Shown here piece after piece: positions 48,815 to 60,143 of a stretch of DNA of 64,000 bases; position 1 is the first letter of the stretch; each line of letters starts with the position of its first letter. Source of the DNA: Episyrphus balteatus (lineage: Eukaryota > Arthropoda > Insecta > Diptera > Syrphidae); the NCBI RefSeq assembly GCF_945859705.1, contig NC_079134.1, positions 155,035,718-155,099,717 of the forward strand, read 5' to 3'. The translations under genes were made by a program, and so were the position numbers. The notes under the pieces are model-generated. The model was not told where the DNA came from and did no database searches. It saw nothing but the letters and a program-made list of their open reading frames with translations.

Positions 48815-50604
48815 ACCATTAGAAAAGTATAATTTGGTTTCTATGGAAAATTATTTCTCGCCAATATTACTGTCATTTACGGAAAAATCAGTCTTAAAAA
48901 TTGTTTTTTTGTCCTTTTTTTTAATAGATAGAAAACATAACAAAGTAGTTTTTAACCAAGTTTTGTTAAAATCCAACCATTTCTGTAAAAGATAAAAATA
49001 AAAAATCAAAAAATCGTATTTTTGCATTTTTTTCAATAATTTTGAGGTTATAGAAAAAAATTGTTTGAGTAAAAGTTGTAGACATTTATAATACCTACAA
49101 CTTTTGCATTTGACTTTTTTCGATAGGACGTCTAGTTTTGACAGAAATCGTAAAAAACCATGATTTTTGACACCCACCCCACTTTTTCGCCCATCCACCC
49201 CCTTTCCCCCAATTTTTTTGTGGGCAATTTATTTTTCCCCTTTCATATACCATTTATCCTAAATTTTCCCACCACTCTTATGCTGCTTATAATTTGTTCA
49301 ACTTTTGGCCTCTGAAAACCGGATTTGCACTGGTCTAATACCTGACAATTGCAATAAGGATGACAGGTAGATACCTATAGGAAAAAAAAATATAAGAAGG
49401 AGGTAACACAACCACCTTTTTCGATGGAGGTCAGAGGCCAACTAAAAAATAAAACAAATTTAAGCAACAAAATGTTCCATATAAAGTGTTCTTTTTTGGT
49501 GGGAGGTGGAAGTGCGAGCAACACAATCACAGAATGAACCTCTCTGTTGGACTACTCGACTACTTCTCTCTCTCCACCTTGTGTTATACTTTACATAACA
49601 CTACAACCGTATTTTAATGACACATTATTTTCGTCTAGTTCATGTGGAGGTGGGGAGTGTGTGTGAGAAAGATGTCATCTATCGTTGGCTTAGGTTTGTC
49701 CCAATCTAACAACAAAAACAGAGTCATATAATGGAAATAAAAATGCGCTTTTTATTTTACTTATTTAGTTGGGGAAATAAGAATGCATTTTTTTTTCATT
49801 TAAGATGTCACTGTCTAACAATATTATTGTTATGAAAGAGATAACCTAACAAATTTTTGACTTGTTGACTTGTTCTTTTCTTAAACTTGCATTTAGTTCA
49901 GTCAATGGGGAAAAATCCGACAGTTGTCTGTCGGCTATGTTTGGATGAAGTATTGAAGAGGCATTCAACGGACAATTCAATAAAATACATTAGTTCTCAT
50001 GAAAACAGACTTATAAACAAACGGAAACCATCAAGTCCAACTAATATATGAATTGGTTCTTATAAAAATGTTGTTTATCAAGGTCAATAAAATCCGTCGA
50101 CAAATCAACGAATGCGACGGTTTCTATGCCTTGGCCCCTTTATGTAGGTGAGACGTCGGAGGCTTTACCGGAAATGTGAATGATTTTTTATTTTTATTTT
50201 TTTGACTGCTCCTTCCTTCTCCTACATCCGCGATCCATTCTTAGAGTTGGGGAAATATGGACCAACCACCACCATTGTTCTTTCTCAATAGGTGTGCATT
50301 GAATTTGTATAATGTTATGTATCTGCTTTTATTTATCAGTTATTGTCAAATTATTTACATAATTATGAATGGAGTTTCCCCCACCAAACAGAAACGATTG
50401 AAATAGAACATTTTCATCTTTGGTTTGTTTTTTTTTTTAGTGGTTCCCTGACCTCCGTTTAAGGAGGTTGTGGCGTCACATTTTGTCACATATTATTCTA
50501 TTCTATATTACAAACAAAACAGAAATGAAAAAAACAAACGTCAGCAAATTGTTCCCCATTCAATAATTTCTTCTGAGGAGAAAAGAGGGCGGGAGTGTAA
50601 TTTA

Positions 50605-50767
50605 CTGGCTGAATAAAATGGTATAGCTCTGGCTGTAGCTTGTAGCGCAAGTTGAAGAATTCTCAACTTTTTGCTCAGCTGCCGCCAACTTTTGTTGTTG
50701 TTTCCCTTAATAAAATTTTGATAGTACTACAAGCTACAGCCACAGCTACACCATTGTATTCAGCCAG
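50605..50767. mobile_element. Mirror copy of the 163-bp PIF/Harbinger-type MITE
   Basis: It is the inverted counterpart of 46686-46848 within the right arm, flanked by TTA on both sides. Confidence 0.65.
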
Positions 50768-51060
50768 TTAGACCAAAGCTCAGTGAATGATCGCAACTTC
50801 AATGATATAAAAGACCATTGCACATCAGTTCACCACACCAAAATAACGTGTGTAAAAAAAAGGGGTGGTTTGGTTATTTTATTATTTATTATTTTAATAT
50901 AAATATAAAATACATAGGTGCAATATTAGTTGGACAAATAAGAAGTTAATTTCAATTATGTCCCCCAAACTTACATAAGTATACCTATGTTTTTTTTTTT
51001 CTTTTTCAACGTTTTTGCGATCTTCTCACAAAAACAAAACCATATATGTATACCTATACC

Positions 51061-51323
51061 CATAAACAAAAAATACCAAGACTGGAAACTTTCGTACGTC
51101 TTTCCCCCCAAAACCCTTTTGTGTACAGTGCTGTCTGTGAATATATGTGAAAGCCACCACGTTGGTAAATGACGTTAACACGCACACATTTATAGATTCA
51201 CGACATTCGCCACACATCGGACACGAACACAACGATAGGTTCACGACATTCACCACACCTCGCAGCTTGTAGGCAAACGTCAGTTGACCGCCGAGTTTCC
51301 AGTCTTGGTATTTTTTGTTTATG
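51061..51323. mobile_element. 263-bp element with 30-bp perfect TIRs and 8-bp duplication
   Basis: CATAAACAAAAAATACCAAG begins a 30-bp terminal repeat that is perfectly inverted at 51294-51323. Comparison with the intact left arm gives the target duplication CCTATACC (51053-51060 and, split by the next insertion, 51324-51329 plus 52311-52314). Eight-bp duplications occur in hAT and P elements. A 30-31 bp TIR starting CAT is more P-like, but I cannot decide. The interior is GC-richer and has no frame of note. Confidence 0.8.
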
Positions 51324-51329
51324 CCTATA

Positions 51330-52310
51330 GGGGAGAGTGGGGCTAAATGTAACAGGGGTAAGAATTAACAGCTAAAAAAAGCGATGTTCCTTTCAATATT
51401 AAGAAACGCGTAAATTAGAAAAATGCTCAATTTTTGCATATCTACCGGCACATTTTCTTCAGATGAAGATTAGACGACAGGGTGAGAAGTTACACTAGTG
51501 GTGCCCAAAAAATGCATGTTTGTAACTTTTTTTTTTAATTTTATTTTTGGTCTACCTCTTTACCCGAAAAAGTTAGAGTGCTAAGTGTTTTTTTGTTATA
51601 TGCAACTGTGTTTTGGCTCAAATTGCGTGTATATGTTATGTCTACATCAGTTTCACTTTTTTTTTTAAATTGATTTTATGTGCCAAATTTCATGCTGGGG
51701 CTAGTTGTAACATTTTTCCGGGGCAAGTTGTACCATGTAAAAACCTACCTATACTGAAAAATTGTTTACCTAATATAATTATCAACCCTGAATATGAATG
51801 CTTGTAATTGAATTTGTATTTATTTTGAAATTGGAAACACATTTATGAACCACCACTTGAATTCATAAAGCTTATAAAACAATTTATGAATTCGAATAAT
51901 TTTTATTTAAGACTACTGTCAAATTTTCTCTGGAAATCTTGGATCTGCTCCACTTTTTACAAATTTGCACCAAAATTTCATGACTGAGGTTTGTTTTTAT
52001 TGTTATTAATTAAAAATAAATAAATATAAACAAATAAAGGTATTTTTCTCTTATTTTTAGTTCTTGGTGCAACCTACCCCGGTATGTGTTACACTTTGCC
52101 CCGTATGTGGGGTAAGTTGAAACAACACGATTTTTTTTTTTGAAGCTTTATTTTTCAACATTACCGTTATGTTTTGCTAAATTTTTATGATGGATCTTGG
52201 AGCTAAAACATGGGTCTTTAATTTAAAAAAGGTCTGGTTGACCCACTTTCAAATTTGTAGGAGAACCATCGATTTTAGAAAAAAGTGTTACATTTGGCCC
52301 CACTCTCCCC
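51330..52310. mobile_element. 981-bp TA-flanked MITE (GGGGAGAGTGGGGC ends)
   Basis: The ends GGGGAGAGTGGGGCTAAATG and its inverse (GGGGAGAGTGGGGCCAAATG) are flanked by TA at 51328-51329 and 52311-52312. It interrupts the target duplication of the 263-bp element, so it is younger. The interior repeats GTTACA/TGTAAC next to GGGGC/GCCCC motifs, parallel to the internal repeats of the MITEs at 7602 and 20692. It has no transposase. Confidence 0.85.
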
Positions 52311-52575
52311 TACCTATCCGATCAAAATTTTACAAGATTAAATAACACTCATTTTCGCTTTACTCATTTAGTTCTGACCAATGAGAAACGATATTCTCTT
52401 ATTTATGTTTCCATAATTCCATATCGTTCCTCGCAATTGTTGCCAACCCAAAAATCACATTTCATAGCTTAACACAAGCTGTAATAATTCGTACCTCTAG
52501 TTTTTCGTACCTTCGGTTTTGCGTAACTCTGACGGCCGTAACTCTGTCGCCCGTAACTCTGGTATTCGTAACTTC

Positions 52576-53080
52576 GTCGGTTTCCCTTTATTTTTTCTTC
52601 TGTGGTATTAAAATCTAGGTTGGTTATAAGAACTTGCTTTTGCAAAAACTGGAATAAATCATAGAGGCTTTCTATGAGGAAAAAATTTTAATTTATGTAC
52701 ATGGAGTAGTTTTTACATTTTTTTTTTCATTTAATATTTTACTTTATTTTTTTAATTTGAGGAGTGTGGATTTTATTAGACACGAGCTCATATATATTTT
52801 CTTACCGAAATCAAATTAATTTTAAACCTTCATCTAGCAATGAAACTGTAGCGAACTTAAGTCTTTTGAAAATACCACGTGAATCCAATAAAAATTTTTA
52901 AGTTATTTAACAGTTATTGAAGGGTTTTCTGATTTTCCAATAAACATAAATCATTATTTACAAAAATCAAGCAAAAAACTTCAAAATAGAATTTCTCGAA
53001 ATTAGATAATATTTTCAAATTCAGAGACTACTGAACTCAAAAACCACGAATATATAAAAAGATATTTAATGCACACAAAA
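52576..53080. other. AT-rich DNA without a recognised gene
   Basis: Right flank of the palindrome. No exon or element is evident. Confidence 0.35.
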
Positions 53081-53084
53081 AAAT

Positions 53085-53760
53085 TTGTATTTGCAATTAT
53101 ATTTTTTTTAATGCAAAATATTTTTACTTGCAATAAAAATTTAATTTTCAATGCAAATATTTTTCAGTTGCAATTCAATTTTTTTCAATACAAAATATTT
53201 TAAGTTACAATCAATGTTTTTTTTTTAATGTAAATATTCAAAATGAAAGTAAATATTTTTTGTATGTCCTTTTTTTTGGCAACTGTTGCAGTAAATATTT
53301 TTTAATGCAAATTTTTTTATTTGAAATAAATATTTTTTTTAACATTTAATAAAAAACAAAAGCACCAATAAAACGATTTTTTATAACCGTTTTTTTAATT
53401 AATAGATAAACTTTTGCAATTTTTCTTGAAAGTCTGAATGCCAATTATCAAAGACCCCGTTTTGTTTACGTTTAAAAGATAAGAAACTTTACTCATGGAC
53501 TAGAATTATTATGAGAATTTTTATCAATGCAAAAAAGTATTTAATACAATAAAAATTTACTCCAAACACTTTTTGAACTAAAAAAAATTATTAAAAAAAA
53601 AAAATTACAAAATTTCCATTAAAAATAAAATTTAATGCAAATTGAAAATTATTTGCATTAAAAAAAAATGTTTGCAAATTAAAGAAAGGTTGCATTAATA
53701 AAATGCTATTGCAAATATAAAATTAATAAAATTAAAAATAAAATTTAATGCAAGATGTGT
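53085..53760. repeat. Degenerate TGCAAAT/ATTTGCA-rich repeat cluster
   Basis: TTTGCAAT, AATGCAAATA and ATTTGCATTA pieces recur about every 28-35 bp in both orientations, at least ten times. Several contain the POU octamer ATGCAAAT (for example near 53151, 53297 and 53635). The two halves are partly inverted relative to each other. Confidence 0.5.
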
Positions 53761-53959
53761 TCATTAAATATTCAATATTCATGCCATCATTTTAATTAAA
53801 TCAAAATAAAAACGTTAATTTGAATTGGTTTCCAAAAAAAAAAAAAAAACAAATTTGAATGAAAGTCATTCATTTTTTTTTAAATTTTGTTCAAAGATGT
53901 TTTATCCAAAAATATTATCAATCAAATACTTTTTTTTTTTTTATTTACAAATTTATAGT

Positions 53960-54028
53960 AACAACTGTTTTTTTATTTTTTTGCAGGTAAGTTTGACAAC
54001 TATTTGGAATTTTAATGGCAGTAAGTTA
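53960..54028 (+). promoter_or_regulatory. Candidate recursive-splicing ratchet point 2
   Basis: The tract gtttttttatttttttgCAG ends at 53986 and is followed immediately by GTAAGT (53987). A second GTAAGT lies 34 nt downstream at 54021. Branch-like AACAAC precedes the tract. Both the acceptor-donor junction and the following TTTGGAATTTTAA segment resemble ratchet point 1 at 5493. The orientation is plus. Confidence 0.6.
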
Positions 54029-57000
54029 TTTTTCGTTTATATAATAAAATAGATAGCTGACAAATAAAGAACAATAAATATTGTTTCCCTCTTTTGCTTT
54101 ACTAACAAATTGGTGTATGACAGGTATAATTTTTTGATCGACAAAATAATTCCAAGAACTCAACGAAATTCTGGAAAATATTTGAAACAAACCGACAACG
54201 ATTCAAAAATTAATTCCAGGAACCCTTCGGAAGATGTCAACAAAATTCTAGGAAAAATTATTTAGAATGACATTACAAATCGTATGTATGGCGTATACGC
54301 AACTTTTTTTTATGGTTTTATGTACATATATGGTACAATATAATTTTTTTTGCTTAACTTTCATAACTAAAAGTTTGTATACATTCGTTGCAAACCCAAT
54401 AATAAATTAATGAAAATAAAAATTCAAACAATACATCACTTGCTAGATATTACCTTTTTTAATAAATCAATAAATTAAAAAATAATAAATAATACAATTT
54501 ACCATTTTATATTAACTTAATTCCCTTAACTATGGTGTTTATTCGTTTAAATAAAAATAAAATATTGTATTAGGTATGTTATTGTGATAAATTCATTTTG
54601 TTTATAAATCGAAATTTATCTCACATATCATTTTTTGAATGAATTTTCAACAAAATTGTTTGAATTTATGTTAATTTAAAAATGCTTCCGTCGTCGTATA
54701 TACGTTTTGAAAACAAGGAACTTATATCTCTCGCGTGAATATTATAACTCATGTGGGACGACATGTTCCAAAGTTACAACCTCATCCTGTTTTTATTTTT
54801 CGTCTACTGTATGCTCTGTCAAGTGAATATAATACAGTCTTTTTGCTTCTGGAAGCATGCCAAATTAATATTACCCAATCCATCAGCGTTAGTCACGATT
54901 TTCTGGAAGAAAATTCTCAACACACCAAGAAAAGAAGCTTGCTGAATAATTTGTGTTATAATTTGTCTTGCTTTAATTTTTTATTTGAAACCTGTGATCC
55001 AATGGGACATGTATTGTTATAGTAACATGAACAAAAAATGAGTAAAAATGTGTTAAGGAACAATTTTGACTTATTTGTGAATGCGCGAGAGTAAATTCGA
55101 AAGAATTACCTAAAATTAGCAACTAATTTAGTGTATTCGTTAAAAAAAAACCATGCATTTACTACTCAGAGTTAAATATATATTTTTTTAAATTGTTTAG
55201 AATTGTTCAGAATTGTTTAGAAATGTTTAGAATTGTTTAGAATCATATAGAATTAATTAAAATTGTCCTCAAATCATTCATTAAAGTTATATTTTTAAAC
55301 ATAAAACTTTTTATTCAACATTATAGAACTAAAACCATAGTTAAATGATTTTTATTTTGTTAAATTTGGTACCAAACGTAAATTTTTTTGGTATGACCGA
55401 ATTCATACAACCTAAAACTGAATTAAATGTATCTCTTTTAAATGCGGAAGATATTGTCACACACAGTAGGATAACACCACCTTGTGTATATTGTGGCACA
55501 TGGATTCAATTCCACCGAGAAATGGTGTCAGTAGCGACTAGTCGGCACCACCAACAAAATGCAGACACAAATACCAAACTTGTGATGATTATGAGGGCCA
55601 CATTGGTTGAATTGAGCTCTTTTGTATCATCCATTCATGGCTAAAAACAAAAACAATCCGAAATATCACACTCTTAATTACAACACAGAATTGCAGATAA
55701 TGAAGAATAAATTAATATTCCTCCATAAAGTAGTGTTTTGGCTGTCGGTTTTTGTTGTTGTTGTTGTCATTTTTCAACCCCCCCAAAAAAACAATGGTTC
55801 TCTGTTGTTCCTTTATAATCTACAAAATGGATATACACAAAGTTCTTAATAACTATTTTCAAGAAAAAGAAGGGAAGTTGAATGACATGCCAAAATGTGG
55901 GCAAACAAAAACCAAAATATAGGGGAAAGACATCGCAGCGAGAGAAGAGGAAATATGGAGGGATAAAGAAATGACTCGTTGTAATTTGAAATTGGAACCA
56001 AGAGTGACGAACAATGGGAGACCAATGACACCATTTTTAGTGGTATTTTCTCGTCTTCGGTTTTAGGTAGTTTGTTTTGGGTGACAATTTATTAATGCTT
56101 TTCGAGGACTCACAACCTCAATGACCGCACAAAAGTGAATAATTTGTTTTAGGGGGGTATTTGTATATTTTTGTATATATCCAAACAATATATTAATGTT
56201 GTCTCGCCATAACGAAAAATATAAATGTTGGGTCAGAAGGGTTTGGGTTGTGGGTTTGAGTTTGAGGTATTTATGGTATTTATGCTGTGGTCTGGGAAAT
56301 TCTGTGGTCACTGAATCAATCAATATCAATTTATTACCCAGATAAATTATTTTTTTTTTTAGGATTAAATTGATTGAAAGTTCAAGTGGGTTTAAGCTAT
56401 CAATGGGGAGTAGGACTAGAAAATTAGACTCTTGACACTATTAGAAATGGTTTGTTGATTTAATCAGTTGATAAAAATGTACTAAATACTTAAGTAGAGG
56501 TCAGTTAAAGATCAAGAGAACTTTTGAAAACCAATAAGGTACTAAGTTACAATAAAGTACTCATACACCACATAAAATAGAACAAAAACGATAAGATTTC
56601 TCTATGGTTTTCATACAAATCGATTTATATCATTTCCTTAAAATGAAACCAAATTTAAAAGAAATACTTCTTATAGTATTTTATTGAAGATAAAAATTAA
56701 AACTTAATTTACATATTACGTTTTGTAGAAAAAAGGGGTAATTTTTTGAAGCAAATCAATTTAAAAAAAAAAAAAGCTAGAATATTACTTTATTTTCGTT
56801 TACTATTTTACAAAAATAAAAAATTATACCATCTTAAAGCCTTACATATCTTCTAAAAAAAAACTATTGTCAAGTCTATAAATGTGCTGTAAAAAGCATA
56901 ATAATGATTTTTTGAAATCAATAAATTTTTCATGAAAAAAACATGCCTAATTGTTCGAGGTTTTTTTGAAGCTTTGAAAAATTTTTTAAAACAAAAAAAC

Positions 57001-57216
57001 CACTCAAAAACGCCTAAAAAAAATCATATTTCGAAATCAAGCGCTTTAGAAAAAAATCCGAAGGTATAATTTAATTAATAATACTCAAATTGTCAAAACT
57101 GAGATATAGTTTTGAAGTTTTTAAAAAAATTTTTCAACAACTATGTTATTGTTGTAACAAATTTTACTATCGATTTAAAAAATTCAACTGTCAATGACCT
57201 ACCGTTTAGAAATTAA
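54029..57216. other. AT-rich DNA; one short repeat, no confirmed gene
   Basis: Open frames at 55345-55644 (99 codons, ATG start) and 54735-55022 show no recognised family or flanking splice signals. A tandem AATTGTTTAGA repeat (about six 11-bp units) lies at 55195-55265. Confidence 0.4.
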
Positions 57217-58202
57217 CACGGTGTAACACTCAAAATATACGCGGGCAGAGACCTATCAGGTTTGGTAGAGCTAGTCGTACTGAATACGAAACGGTATTTG
57301 AAAATCCCTTAACACCCCCAAAATCTAGAGTTACGGGCAAAAAACGGTTTTTTGGACCCTCACCCATTGAAAAAATTCTAGCTTCGACAATTTGTACCCA
57401 TTTTTTTTTACCGTTTTAACAATGTATAAAACATGTAACTCGGTTAAACCACTTAGAATTTATAAGCTTTCAAAGTTCAAAAATTCCATTTTTTTCGTCA
57501 TCAATTTAGAGTATATGTTTTCAAAACAACATGCTATTTAAAAAAATATATTCTAAAACTATATCTATTTCTCAATCAATCGAGGTATTTTTTATAAAAA
57601 TCACTTCAAAATTGGCTTAGAAAAAAAATATTTTCGATTTCAACCCAGATACAGAAATTCGAACTTTTAGGTATAGAACAAAAATGTTGTTTCGGCACGT
57701 AGTAGGATAACTTGGGCGCCAGGGTTTGATAACGGGTTTTTGTATAGGAGCTCAATACAAACATTTTTTTTTTTGGGAGGGGGGTCTATCTCTCCCCGTT
57801 TAGGTGGGAGGGGCATTTTTCTAAAAATAAAATTATCAAAATAAAAAAAAATTATTTAAAAACAACGGCAACACTTACAGAAATAAATGATACCATTTCC
57901 GAAAGGAAAAATTGTACATTTGATTTTTATTTTTAAATCAATATAATATAACCAATAGTTTTTGAAATAATCGATTTCAAAGTTAAAAATAGGCGAAACA
58001 AAATTTTTTAAAACTCATTTTATATTATTTTTGTCCAGACTGTGAATTTTAGTAAAAAAAATTACTCACACAGAAAACTGCCTCAATTGATTCCTTATCG
58101 AACAGTGAAAACTATATGTTTCTATGTCTTCTAGTTTATGAGAAAAAACCTGATAGGTCTCCGCCCGCGTATATTTTGAAACCTCATTTTTGTAACACCG
58201 TG
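57217..58202. mobile_element. 986-bp TIR element with CACGGTGT ends
   Basis: CACGGTGTAACA is inverted as TGTTACACCGTG in slightly longer form. The match resumes at CAAAATATACGCGGGC, AGACCTATCAGGTTT and their inverses near 58150-58180, so the inverted arms are about 55-70 bp with small indels. Flanking AATTA and AATTT suggest a mutated short duplication. No transposase frame is present and the superfamily is undecided. Confidence 0.75.
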
Positions 58203-60138
58203 TAATTTTAGTTTACCATCTCATTTTATCCCTATTTACTCTATTCAATGATGGAATCCTTTAAAATCCTTTCCTTGTGTTCACGTTTAGGATATAAAGC
58301 CTTTCAAATAAGCTATTGTAGATTTTTGTATCTCTAATAGTGGAAATAAAAAATTCAAAAAACCAAGTTTTTGTTTTTTTTTATTTTTATTTTTTTTTTT
58401 TTTTTGAAAAAAAAAACTTTTCCATGAAATTTGGTGATAACTTACCTTATCCCAAATATACTGTAATTTATTTGATTTAAAATACTTCTTTGTTTCACCT
58501 TATTTTTACTTAATATCAAAAAACACCCCAGTTTTCAATCGGGAATTCTCATTTCAGTACCAGTTTTTTTTTTGTCAAAAAGTCGATGGTTCATTGAAAT
58601 CTCTACTTTCTGAGATACGGGTTGCTCAAAACTCGTAAGATTTATCAATATAACATGAAATCTTATGGTGATGTTTTGAGAGAAAAAAAAAAATAAGAAT
58701 AAAACCAAAAACTTGGTTATGTAAGTATGAGCAAGTTAAGTTGAAACCCCAATAAGTAATTTTAAATTTTGTGATTCTTCATGTGAAAAATAATTTGTAC
58801 TATATATTAAAATTGGAATACCTAATTAAAAGTCTTGACTTTTTTTTTTTTATAATAAAAGGTGGGAACCGATGAAGATATATCATACGTGTCTTATTAT
58901 TGCAAGAAAAATTTCATTCCGATTTGATAGATAGGATATTGCCCCCACGTGGGTGTAAGGCCGTTTTTGTTATAGTTTTGTTCATTTAATTTTTTTTATA
59001 ATAATGAATCTTAATGAATAAAGACGTTCTATTAATTAAATTATGTTTTGTATTAGTTTTAAAGGCAGTTAAACACTAAAGGGGCGGTCATGAACCCCCA
59101 CTTCCCTTATATCATATTCCCCTCCTTTTTGAATGGATTTAATCCTACTGTAATTTTTGTTTGGTTTCAAAAGTTATCAACCCTGGTCACTTGGATTAAA
59201 GTTCTACAGAAATTGAAATTATTAAAAATAGGGATACAAATTGGGCAAAATGTATACTGGGGAGGGGCCTGCAAATTATCTATTTTTGTTTCCATTTTGC
59301 AACATTGCATTTAAAGTTTTATTCCTAAAATAAATCTTTTATGTAAGAACTGAAAATAAAAAATAAATGTCAGATATTTTTCCGCTTGTCTTAAAAATCC
59401 TCAATGCTTAGCAAACACTCATCTATAACATAGTCTAATTTTATCTTTGCATCAAAAGGTCAGAAACTCGGAAGAATACGGAAGAACAAAAGTGTGTTAA
59501 GGGCAATTAATTTTATTCGTTTTTTTTTTTTTTTTTTTAATTTTAAAAGCTCCAAAAATAAACCTGATTAAGAAAACGCCCACATAATTTTGCATTCCAT
59601 TATAATAATAGAACAATTCACTTGTTGATTTCTCACATCAAAAGCAATTTTCTTGTTGACAATTTTAAAATAAACCAAAACCATAAAAATAAACAAATTA
59701 AATGTTAAAAAATAAACATAAAATTAATATTTATATTTTTGTTGGTAAAAAGAAATGATTTCGTTGACCAAAAAAACAAAACCAAAAACTCGTTAACATA
59801 GGAATTTAAAAAAAAAAAAACGTTTAAAAAATTCCTTGCGAGATGCGAAAAAGGATGCCATACTCTTTACCCAGACGACATTCTTGCACAATTTTTTCTC
59901 TCCTTAGACAAAAGTTCAATATCCGATTATGAGTGTATAAAAGTTCCTTCATATAAACCTAGACCACTTTTAACTCGTTTTGATTCGAAACCGGAAATAA
60001 AATAAAAAGTCACCATGTTGATGGGAAATGTCGCGTTCATTGCACCCGCATTGCACGAATCACCCAACAATCATGACATCATCGCATCGCACTTTGTGCT
60101 ATAGCAAACGGTTTTGTAGCTTTTTCATTTTATTCTCA
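58203..60138. other. AT-rich DNA without a recognised gene
   Basis: A diverged reverse-orientation relative of the repeat at 5560-6740 occurs near 58425-58560. The open frame at 59090-59314 is not convincing. Confidence 0.35.
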
Positions 60139-60143
60139 TTATA

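Larger units (their letters stand above)
48815..52575. repeat. Right arm of the palindrome, with two later insertions
   Basis: Its sequence is the reverse complement of 46131-48638, interrupted between 51061 and 52312 by about 1253 extra bases. That extra length equals one 263-bp element, one 981-bp MITE and their target duplications. The left arm supplies the uninterrupted sequence GTATACCTATACCTATCCG (reverse complement). Confidence 0.95.

Noticed and set aside
48255..49198. Two identical 115-codon frames facing each other
   Set aside because: They are mirror images within the palindrome arms, low-complexity, with no recognised domain and no ATG-led start context; treated as repeat sequence.
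55345..55644. 99-codon ATG-initiated frame with a CVYCGTW stretch
   Set aside because: No family resemblance, no flanking splice sites or promoter, and length is within chance expectation for 64 kb; left uncalled but is the best remaining candidate exon.
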